A stretch of 50,112 nucleotides of DNA from an uncultured Lachnospiraceae bacterium. GTDB lineage: Bacteria > Bacillota > Clostridia > Lachnospirales > Lachnospiraceae. The DNA lies in assembly GCA_946411695.1 (NCBI GenBank), contig CAMKEX010000005.1, positions 1 through 50,112 on the forward strand, given 5' to 3'. Positions 44,401-50,112 of the stretch are shown here, in pieces. Below the pieces are notes generated by a model. The model did no database searches, was not told the DNA's origin, and worked only from the letters and a program-made list of their open reading frames with translations. A program made the position numbers and the translations under genes. Within the stretch, counting starts at the first letter, position 1; each line of letters starts with the position of its first letter.

Positions 44401-44632
44401 AAAACAGGACTCCGTTATGCTCAATAACCAGCTTATCTGTCGTGAGATGCAGCCTTACATCGGATGCCTTTGCATCTTCTGCGTTTTGAAGGAGTTCGAA
44501 AAGGAAATGTGTCCGATCCTTATACTGTTTGACAAGAATCCATATCCAGTCCTTAAATTCTGTGCCATACTCTTCTAATTTCTTGCTGCGGATTTCTTCA
44601 TAAGAAATTGATCCCTGGACCATATCTGTCAT
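41477..44632 (-). CDS. sacsin-like GHKL ATPase with zinc/HNH-like C-terminus
   Basis: The 1051-aa protein opens with a GHKL (Hsp90/sacsin-type) ATP-binding domain: FLFELLQNAEDAKASDVRLH (N box), LVIEHNGVLFSHADVVSI and NGNIGRFGIGFKSVYAYAST (G box). The middle 700 residues are unrecognised. Near 870-895 is a charged Lys-rich linker. At about 935-985 is a zinc-binding HNH-like module, YCQICGTTI with CLCPNCAAKYLYG; the position of the usual final His is Ala, so nuclease activity is doubtful. The first ATG (44632) touches its GGAG; the second (44623) is better spaced. It lies between SNF2 and SF1 helicase genes. Sacsin-like ATPases near helicases are frequent in bacterial defence loci. Confidence 0.88.
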   Translation of the reverse strand: MTDMVQGSISYEEIRSKKLEEYGTEFKDWIWILVKQYKDRTHFLFELLQNAEDAKASDVRLHLTTDKLVIEHNGVLFSHADVVSITKVAKSTKSSDANGNIGRFGIGFKSVYAYASTPRIYSGAYSFEIRDFIYPYDIAPIPLQEGWTRIEIPFNNGEISPEKAFSEIMKALREQIRSETLLFLNNICHLEISIQGGQSPISISKEDRERKGTGGNVLDVNILYTRNHKQQEDNYLLFTNCEEEAVCIAFKVEGKELIPVPNTNIFTFFPTDKESHQSFYIHAPFDTTPARDNIVEDSERNKCFVQNICDGIQMAFCWMRDNGYLSLSGMNGTYPIYQYPEETIFYSIYQRAIRIIGSGEKLIPTNHPGVFKSRDEILLPDNMQLVELFDDDDIQRLFTNHRIFWIAKEIARDNCQQLRDFFRKNFNFKTYTWRDVISRMNDVFLSQKDIKWFERLFIAIRSFTYTDGAHHGSHDIDVRSIPFVRLVDGSQICAYSNGHPAVYTNNPGVCPNKIHRSFLANETIRRYYSQNLQIPDYNVVTIVADNILPKYKTRETVHVSLSDLRENISDLKTIKDALQMNPGIADTLSEAYLVTDGKSWYRPEELHIPSALGSVKPEYRLVEGVLKLKFLSPQYETDPKLDEKFFIAIGCAASLRRTKIDQKEYLALVERYLGKQEQLDIRKKIFNKTYQEGIDWSTLFEGFPEVLQQGLDEKKSKGIAKFLSRYAGQFQIKGEVVGAQDYNFSGANVDSMQIYSAIGLLLTFIPWIYTKDGVKKTVTEVYRRDIDSAYEKDARRLLDLLPFMPEDKALEELLSKFEEGPQKELIKELFTNQDSLQQVAKAWQTMKVKELKKNKKSQDPQEILSEMSKKKAKGAAPAQEDEPDAIKNPERRKKKLEEEFGESMDFVINVPKTTLKYTYQDTLSSEEKSFLRMEYNGYCQICGTTILKHDGDNHFQAINVMKTSNLADAYKGALNTGWNSLCLCPNCAAKYLYGPKDVSAFYEQVQEKDVEAGSSDTIDIRISLQDKEESIHYSPKHFLALKTALDVFSKK

Positions 44633-44706
44633 CTCCGTTTTTCAATCTATATTAAAAAACACTCTCTCTGTGCGTTGCTTCTATATCTTTTGTTTAAGCC
44701 TTTTGT

Positions 44707-47700
44707 TTAAGCAAAGAAGGGTTCAAGTGCCTGTAGTACCTGCTCAGCTTCAGCCTCTCCATACCCAAGTTCCGTATTCATGATCTCAAAAGCACCATCA
44801 ACGTCCGGGCCTGATTCCCGATTCAGAGAATCAAAGACACCAATTTCAAGCATCTTTTTAAATCTTCCACAATCCTCCGAAAACTGCGGGGCATGCAGCT
44901 CAAGAATGTTTATGAGCTTACGTGGCGTCCGAATTATTTCCTGCCCATAGTGTCTGCAAATTTCTTCCATAACTTCTTTCAAATTGCTATAAGACGAGTA
45001 TGCAGGTACAGGTTCAGATTCTAAATCAGGCGAATTACGCTTATCCTTCTCACTGCTTCTTACAGGTTGTACGTCTTTCTTCCCGCTCAGCCCAGCCGGC
45101 GCCGCATTATCCTTTCCAGAATCTAACGGCAGCTCTTGTGCAGGCTCTATAAACAGCATTCCATATGACAATGTTTCTGGAAGAATATCAGCTCTCTCCA
45201 AAGACTTTTCCAAATCTGTCATATGCTGTTCATAATCCGCTATCGCATTCCGGATTTCGCCTTCCTTCATTGTCCGGATCCGGGTATTTGTCGCTTTTTC
45301 AAGCTGTTCTGCCAGCTGCGCCATACGTGCTTCGTGACTGGTTGTAAGGCTGCCTGCCTTATAGCGTATCAATTCTTTCGTCCGCTGTCTGTGGTTTTCC
45401 AGTTCTGCCTCCCACATGTGGTGATGAAGTTTTTCCACTTCGTCCCATGTCGCCGGATCCGTTGTAACTGTTTTTTCAGCATTCTGGCTTTCCTTCAGAA
45501 GGTCCAGTAGACATTTATTTAATTCCGGATATGCACTGATCGGTTTCAGCTGAAGATCTTCCCGTTCCCCGGACATTTTCCATTGGAACACCGCAAACGG
45601 GTACGTGCCGGGCTTCATACGGTTCAAGTTTACTCTAAATGCTGTAACGCTATGATTCTCAGCTTCAAGGGAAAAAGCTGCCTGCCTGACCAGTGGATGC
45701 GACATGGTAATTAATACGGCCTTAGGATTTTCTCTTGAACAATTCCCATCAAAAGTCACCTGGACATGCAAGTCTCCCTGTTTCAGCAGCTTTACCCAAG
45801 ATCTGTTTTCTGCATTGTTTGGTATTTTATATTTCTGGTAATCATCCAACAGAGCAGCTCTTGCCTCCTTTGAGATACGAAGAGTTTTAAGTGGTTTATC
45901 TCCAAGAAGATATTCTTTCCGTGGATCCAGGCGCTGCTTTAAGTAGGTGTGGACCAGGTTTGCAAGACATTCCGGTGATAACCAGTAATTGGTCGCATTT
46001 TCCAGTTCCTCATCAAAAGAGAGATCCGGAACCTTAATTCCAAAAAGATCTCTTTGCTTTTCCTCAAGGAGAAGCTGTTCCTGAAGCAAACGTATCTTGT
46101 TATCTGCCAGCTGCTGCAGTTTTTCCTGTTTTTCCTCCTCTGTCATTTTGAAGTTTTCAACAATACTTCTGATTTCGCTGGACATCGATCCGAGGATCTC
46201 CTCGCAGTCACCAATCGACTGACGAAAAACACCGATTCGATTCAGGCATCTGTCATAAATATCAAAATCCACCGTTCCCGGGGTGACCATATTGAAAATC
46301 GAAACACTTTCACTTGTCTGTCCGTTTCGATCTATACGTCCGATTCGCTGTTCGACACGCATAGGATTCCAAGGCAGATCGTAGTTAATCATGCAGTCAC
46401 AAAACTGATAGTCCAGTCCTTCACATCCAACTTCTGAAAAGAGCAGGATATCCAGTGCGTGCTCTTTGTCTTTATCCTCCATGAACCGGTCTCTTAACTG
46501 TCTCCGTTCTTCATCGGGGACTTCCCCATGGACCATTCCAACGCGATAGCCTTTCTCCAGCAGTTTTTTGTATAAATAACGAAGCGTGTGCTTGAAACTG
46601 CTGAAGATCATTACCTTGTTTTTCTGCTGCCTGCGCTTATCATCAAGTATCTCCAGTAGTTTATTAAGCTTAGGGTCATCTGGAGGGAGGAGCCTTGCAA
46701 GCTGGATAATATCCTGAATCCGATGTTCTATGGATCTCCCCTGTTTTTCGCCCTGTAGTATTCCTCCGCTTATGTACTCATCATCTACAAGCTCCTCGAC
46801 ATGCCTATATAAAATGTCCTCCAGCATAGGGACAAGGCCGAAAAGGCACGAAGCAACCTGCCGCCGGATCGTGGTCATCATAAACTTGGTGTTATCTGTA
46901 CAGTGAATGGCTGACAGCATTTCATGCATGATGTTTAATATTTCATCATGCAGAATCCTCTGTTCACGGGAAAAAGGCACCTCAACAGTCGTCGCTTTCC
47001 GCAGGGTAAACTGCCCGATGTCCCGACGCCTTGTCCTGCTGATAATATTGGAAAATGTATGCAGACTTTCAATATCTGTAATCAGACGCACTCTTTCTTC
47101 CTGCGACACAGATGTCTGCCGAAGTGTTTGTAATGCAGAAATTGCTACCGGGTTTTTGGAGATGACGAGCTTTCCCCACTGTGTGGTTTGGCAGGCTTTC
47201 TCTAGTTCTTCCAATGCCTCTTCCTGCCAGTTCTCCTTTTGGGCCCTGACAAGTGCAGCGGAATGGTTTATAAATGCGTTGGGCTCTGCCATATTGTGAA
47301 AGGTGTCTTTGTCAATAATCAGATCTGGTCTGAGCAGATTGAGCATGACGAACAGCTCATCATACTCCAATTGAACCGGTGTCGCGGTCAAAAACACAAC
47401 TGCTTCGGCATTATCACAAAACTGTTTGACAGCTCTATATGCATAAGTGGCTGTATTTCGAATATGGTGAGCTTCATCAACGATTACAAGATCAAATTTG
47501 GGGGGCGGATCCAGCTGCATAAGACCCATATGAGTCTTTCGTCCAGTCTTTCCGCCCATGACATTCGCTTCATCGAACAGCGAATAGGGGAGGACAGCCT
47601 TTTTATATTTATCCGGCCACTCTCCCTCATAATCCGTTTCCTTAATACAGAGCCGTAAGCGTTCTCCATTCAGATAGTCAAAATCCTCATCGAAACGCTT

Positions 47701-48186
47701 CATTTCGCTTTCCCACTTCTGTTCTGTGACAAGAGGACGAGGGCAGATAACAAGCACGGATTCAAGATTTCTCCTTGCTTTCATTTCGCGCAGAATCAAG
47801 CCTGCCTCAATCGTCTTACCAACTCCAACACCATCTGCAATCAGCAGTCGTGGGCGATCCGATTTAATGAACTTCAAAACAGGACGAAACTGATGAGGGA
47901 TAAAATCGATCCTTGCAGAATTCAGGGAGTACAGGCTGGACAGAGAAGGATTTCTAATCAAGGATGCAGTAAGTCCTGCATGAAACTGCGCAGGATCGAC
48001 CTGCTTGAGCTCTGTCTGGATCTCTTTTGCTTCAAGTTGTGATTCATAGTAAACCTGAAGTCCCAGTACACCTGTAAAAACCTGATACCGTATTTCAGCG
48101 CTTCCTTCGAGAACGTTTATAACAGCACCCTCTATAGAGGGATCCGATTTTAAACGAACCATCTGTCCCTGTGTATATTTAGCCAT
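44707..48186 (-). CDS. RapA/HepA-like SNF2-family helicase, 1159 aa
   Basis: A Swi2/Snf2 translocase. An N-terminal Tudor/KOW-like segment (YTQGQMVRLKSDPSIEGAVI) precedes the motor. Walker A is LLIADGVGVGKTIEAGLILR near residue 114, motif II DLVIVDEAHHIRN near 234, motif III FLTATPVQLEYDEL. In the second RecA domain are MIFSSFKHTLRYLYKKLLEK, FSEVGCEGLDYQFCDCMINY and PWNPMRVEQRIGRIDRNGQT near 605-620. A long helical C-terminal part (about 680-1159) has coiled-coil stretches. Motifs are complete, so ATP-driven movement on dsDNA is expected. It lies 23 bases after the 257-aa unknown gene and 74 bases before the GHKL gene. AGGAG stands before the start. Confidence 0.93.
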   Translation of the reverse strand: MAKYTQGQMVRLKSDPSIEGAVINVLEGSAEIRYQVFTGVLGLQVYYESQLEAKEIQTELKQVDPAQFHAGLTASLIRNPSLSSLYSLNSARIDFIPHQFRPVLKFIKSDRPRLLIADGVGVGKTIEAGLILREMKARRNLESVLVICPRPLVTEQKWESEMKRFDEDFDYLNGERLRLCIKETDYEGEWPDKYKKAVLPYSLFDEANVMGGKTGRKTHMGLMQLDPPPKFDLVIVDEAHHIRNTATYAYRAVKQFCDNAEAVVFLTATPVQLEYDELFVMLNLLRPDLIIDKDTFHNMAEPNAFINHSAALVRAQKENWQEEALEELEKACQTTQWGKLVISKNPVAISALQTLRQTSVSQEERVRLITDIESLHTFSNIISRTRRRDIGQFTLRKATTVEVPFSREQRILHDEILNIMHEMLSAIHCTDNTKFMMTTIRRQVASCLFGLVPMLEDILYRHVEELVDDEYISGGILQGEKQGRSIEHRIQDIIQLARLLPPDDPKLNKLLEILDDKRRQQKNKVMIFSSFKHTLRYLYKKLLEKGYRVGMVHGEVPDEERRQLRDRFMEDKDKEHALDILLFSEVGCEGLDYQFCDCMINYDLPWNPMRVEQRIGRIDRNGQTSESVSIFNMVTPGTVDFDIYDRCLNRIGVFRQSIGDCEEILGSMSSEIRSIVENFKMTEEEKQEKLQQLADNKIRLLQEQLLLEEKQRDLFGIKVPDLSFDEELENATNYWLSPECLANLVHTYLKQRLDPRKEYLLGDKPLKTLRISKEARAALLDDYQKYKIPNNAENRSWVKLLKQGDLHVQVTFDGNCSRENPKAVLITMSHPLVRQAAFSLEAENHSVTAFRVNLNRMKPGTYPFAVFQWKMSGEREDLQLKPISAYPELNKCLLDLLKESQNAEKTVTTDPATWDEVEKLHHHMWEAELENHRQRTKELIRYKAGSLTTSHEARMAQLAEQLEKATNTRIRTMKEGEIRNAIADYEQHMTDLEKSLERADILPETLSYGMLFIEPAQELPLDSGKDNAAPAGLSGKKDVQPVRSSEKDKRNSPDLESEPVPAYSSYSNLKEVMEEICRHYGQEIIRTPRKLINILELHAPQFSEDCGRFKKMLEIGVFDSLNRESGPDVDGAFEIMNTELGYGEAEAEQVLQALEPFFA

Positions 48187-48209
48187 GCCGTCACTCCTGT
48201 CTGTTTCGA

Positions 48210-48983
48210 TTACATTTTTTCGCCGTTTTCTGCAGGCTCATTAGCATGAAGAGCCGCATAATCACGTCTGAAGTATACTTTCATCGAATCTGGCGAAATC
48301 GAATACCGGTCAAGCAGTATAAGTACCCATTTACAAAGATCTGCCGCACTGCGATTTGTTTCAATCCAAATATTACTTCCGGGAATTAACATCGGACTAT
48401 GAAGGTCTGTTTGTCTCTCAGACATTCTTACACGCCTCTTTCCCGGACTACGCTTTTCGTTCACCATTCCCTGAATAATACTGGCGTCTTTTTTGTATAG
48501 CAGACCACAGAGCACTACCAACATTTGCTTCCATTTTGTGACTGGATATCTCTGTCCATTGAGCGAAAATGCTGACAGACGCTTGAATGTCACTGGCGTA
48601 TCGGTAATGTTATAGGCGATGGTGTCATCCATCGCGTATTGGCTATAATCAACTCTGTTTTCATAAGTATCGACGTTTTTTTCTGTTTCTTCCTTCGATA
48701 CAGCGTCTTCACTTTCAAATGTTTGAATGGTTTGATCAATACCAAGTTCATTTATAAAAATGCTAATCTCAGAAATGGTCTGCGTTAAGGCTTCCTGCGC
48801 ATCAAGAATCTCATGTGCCTTTGAAAAGTTCTCTTGACTCTGCGCAGAGATCAACATCTTGGCGAGATCATTTTTGGTGCATTCTAATTCATCAGTTAAT
48901 GATTTGAGGGAACTACATATACCACGGAAATGCGCAGGTGCATTATTTTTGATAAAATCAGCAAGCTGTTCCATGTCTATCAT
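48210..48983 (-). CDS. hypothetical protein, coiled coil plus unknown C-terminal domain
   Basis: The 257-aa protein has an N-terminal helical, probably coiled-coil part (SLKSLTDELECTKNDLAKML, ENFSKAHEILDAQEALTQTI), an acidic linker around 115-130, and a compact C-terminal domain at about 130-250 (FSLNGQRYPVTKWKQMLVVL, CGLLYKKDASIIQGMV, GSNIWIETNRSAADLCKWVL, ILLDRYSISPD). The C-terminal pattern, an aromatic-G-x4-V-x-x-W-x-x-ML strand-helix start, resembles domains I have seen on small proteins beside restriction-type systems, but I cannot name it. GGAGGG stands 9 bases before the start. It lies between the YdbC-like gene and the SNF2 helicase with gaps of 15 and 23 bases, so it is probably a subunit or DNA-recognition partner. 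Confidence 0.8.
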   Translation of the reverse strand: MIDMEQLADFIKNNAPAHFRGICSSLKSLTDELECTKNDLAKMLISAQSQENFSKAHEILDAQEALTQTISEISIFINELGIDQTIQTFESEDAVSKEETEKNVDTYENRVDYSQYAMDDTIAYNITDTPVTFKRLSAFSLNGQRYPVTKWKQMLVVLCGLLYKKDASIIQGMVNEKRSPGKRRVRMSERQTDLHSPMLIPGSNIWIETNRSAADLCKWVLILLDRYSISPDSMKVYFRRDYAALHANEPAENGEKM

Positions 48984-48998
48984 CTGAGCAATCCCTCC

Positions 48999-49217
48999 CT
49001 ATAGCTTGGTGTTAAGCAAGTCTTGCAATATCCGTATTTCCTTTTCTGAAAGAGTAATTCCTTTACCCATTTTTTCATGATTTGGAGCCCAATCACGAAT
49101 ATCATATTTAGGAACTGAACCATTCCACGAAATTAGATTAATTTCTTTCGTCCATCCTTTTGCACTTTCAGAAAGAGTTCCTATCGTCTCAACGATCTCG
49201 TACTTAATGTCCGCCAT
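48999..49217 (-). CDS. YdbC/PC4-family ssDNA-binding protein
   Basis: The 72-aa protein (MADIKYEIVETIGTLSESAK, GWTKEINLISWNGSVPKYDI, RDWAPNHEKMGKGITLSEKE) closely matches the YdbC/PC4 family. Its members are dimeric and bind single-stranded DNA through a curved beta sheet; the conserved GWTKE-N-ISWNG and KYDIRDW blocks are all present. The start at 49217 has GGAGGG before it and overlaps the recombinase gene by 14 bases, so translation is coupled. Here it could supply ssDNA binding to the helicases that follow in the operon, or act with the recombinase; both are inferences. Confidence 0.93.
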   Translation of the reverse strand: MADIKYEIVETIGTLSESAKGWTKEINLISWNGSVPKYDIRDWAPNHEKMGKGITLSEKEIRILQDLLNTKL

Positions 49218-49830
49218 TATTACCCTCCTCACATTCCGCAATATGTGTTTTTATAAAAGTGCTGACTGTGTTTCTGTTAACCTTGTATATTCTGGCAATT
49301 TCACTGATAGGTACTCCCTGTTTACGCAACTCTTTTATGTATAGCTCTTTTCCGGATAACTTTACCTTGGAAGATTTGCGTCCTTTAGGCCTTCCTAGAG
49401 TAACGCCTTCAGCCTTTTTTCTGGCCAATGCTTCACGTGTCCTCTGGCTGATAAGATTTCTTTCTATCTCTGCTGATAGTCCGAATGCGAATGCAAGAAC
49501 TTTGCTTTGGATATCATCCCCAAGGCGATAACCATCCTTTATTGTCCATACGCGACATTCTTTGTTCATACATTGATTTAGAATCTCCATTATCATAAAC
49601 AGGTTTCGCCCAAGCCTAGACAGTTCTGAACATATTATCAGGTCATCTTTTTGCACTTTCTCCAATAGATTTCCAAGTTCACGCTTATCATAGTTCTTAG
49701 TTCCACTAACGGTCTCCTCAATCCAACCATCAACAGAAAGATTTTCCTTCTGACAGAAATTAATAATTTCAAATCTCTGGTTTTCAACAGTCTGTTTGTC
49801 GCTACTTACGCGAATATAGCCATAATTCAT
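49204..49830 (-). CDS. serine recombinase (resolvase/DNA invertase family)
   Basis: The 208-aa protein has the resolvase/invertase catalytic domain: MNYGYIRVSSDKQTVENQRF with catalytic Ser9, DLIICSELSRLGRNLFMIME with the paired Arg residues, and SAEIERNLISQRTREALARK. A short C-terminal DNA-binding helix-turn-helix follows (GRPKGRKSSKVKL, then GVPISEIARIYKVNRNTVST). Length fits small resolvases and Hin/Gin-type invertases, not large integrases. The start at 49830 is set by AAAAGGAGC; the frame runs 89 codons further upstream through the methylase fragment. It heads the eight-gene operon. About 30 bases upstream, on the other strand, begins a methylase specificity-domain fragment, a context typical of phase-variation invertases. 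Confidence 0.93.
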   Translation of the reverse strand: MNYGYIRVSSDKQTVENQRFEIINFCQKENLSVDGWIEETVSGTKNYDKRELGNLLEKVQKDDLIICSELSRLGRNLFMIMEILNQCMNKECRVWTIKDGYRLGDDIQSKVLAFAFGLSAEIERNLISQRTREALARKKAEGVTLGRPKGRKSSKVKLSGKELYIKELRKQGVPISEIARIYKVNRNTVSTFIKTHIAECEEGNNGGH

Positions 49831-49861
49831 AATAAGCTCCTTTTGTAGAATTAATAGGAGC

Positions 49862-50112
49862 GTATATATTGAGCAAACCAGTACGATAGCATCGTTCACG
49901 ACAAGTAATAGTTGGAACATTTTGTCTCCTGTGGAGCAAGCAATACGTACCAAAATAAGGAAGGGAGGAGTCCCCCTTAAAAATTGGGAAATTAGCATCA
50001 ATCGTGGCATCCTTACAGGGTACAATGAAGCCTTTATTATATCTGCTGAGAAGAAAGATGAGTTGATTGCTGCAGATCCAAAGTCTGCTGAAATCATACG
50101 ACCAATTCTTCG
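49862..50112 (+). pseudogene. start-less fragment of an Eco57I/type IIG-like methylase specificity domain (continues off the right edge)
   Basis: The plus-strand frame from about 49862 reads VYIEQTSTIAS, SNSWNILSPVEQAIRTKIRK, GGVPLKNWEISINRGILTGY, NEAFIISAEKKDELIAADPK and SAEIIRPIL. The pattern PLK-W-I-I-RGILTGYNEAFII followed by DPKSAEIIRPIL is characteristic of the TaqI-like specificity domain C-terminal to Eco57I-type N6-adenine methylases. There is no ATG, GTG or TTG start with a ribosome binding site, and an in-frame stop lies near 49824. The methylase catalytic domain is absent on this side, so this is a truncated 5' end or a silent cassette. It abuts the recombinase promoter region, and the right part lies outside the window. 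Confidence 0.8.

Noticed and set aside
33892-49830. Considered as BREX or a 7-deazaguanine (Dpd) cluster
   Set aside because: No PglZ, BrxC, BrxL or TGT-like protein is present; only a methylase fragment lies at the right edge.
49204-50097. Longer recombinase start at 50097 (297 aa)
   Set aside because: The extra N-terminus is the antisense of the methylase fragment; the start at 49830 has a good ribosome binding site and the family's N-terminus.

Overview
The window looks like part of an integrative and conjugative element (ICE) of a Gram-positive gut anaerobe, most likely Clostridia/Lachnospiraceae. The grounds are Firmicutes-type genes (a RepA_N initiator, a PcfB/VirD4 conjugation pair, a giant Cna-B/SpaA-type surface protein with a sortase tail, a YdbC/PC4 protein), strong GGAGG ribosome binding sites before most genes, and U-tract terminators. 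No rRNA, tRNA, CRISPR array or complete insertion sequence was seen.

Layout. 1-7.3 kb (all minus strand, GC-rich): conjugation and replication core. In transcription order it holds a sigma-region-4/alpha-CTD fusion protein, a bidirectional terminator, a conserved 35-bp upstream element, a small membrane protein, RepA_N, an AntA/AntB-KilAC antirepressor, PcfB (DUF3801), the VirD4/TraG coupling ATPase, a terminator, and two unknown genes, one running off the left edge. 7.4-17.2 kb: a 2804-aa surface adhesin with tandem 87-aa repeats, preceded by the second copy of the 35-bp element, a second sigma-region-4 protein and a 43-aa ORF. 17.2-17.75 kb is non-coding and rich in inverted repeats. 17.75-23.8 kb: a divergent regulatory switch, an ImmA/IrrE-like metalloprotease (leftward) facing a LexA-like self-cleaving repressor (rightward). 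The repressor is followed by an SRAP protein, a DUF5131 protein and an internally duplicated unknown.

23.97-50.1 kb is accessory cargo that looks like a defence island, almost all on the minus strand and locally more AT-rich. It has two tight operons and a smaller module. (1) An eight-gene operon (49830 down to 33892) encodes, in order: a serine recombinase, a YdbC/PC4 ssDNA-binding protein, an unknown 257-aa protein, a RapA/SNF2-type helicase, a sacsin-like GHKL ATPase with a zinc/HNH-like tail, a 1924-aa UvrD-type helicase fused to a macro domain and zinc fingers, a small nucleoside-deoxyribosyltransferase-like protein and an HEYVH zincin. (2) A four-gene operon (33523 down to 26733) encodes DUF6361, a phospholipase-D-type nuclease, an SF2 helicase and a DUF6998 nuclease-like protein. 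(3) A two-TM protein, a class I methyltransferase and an HNH endonuclease follow (26437 down to 23974).

At the right edge, divergent from the recombinase, is the start-less 3' part of an Eco57I/type IIG-like methylase specificity domain. This suggests the recombinase acts on, or inserted into, a restriction-modification gene. The eight-gene operon is the best candidate for an undescribed system. All functions are read from sequence motifs by eye; no database search was run.
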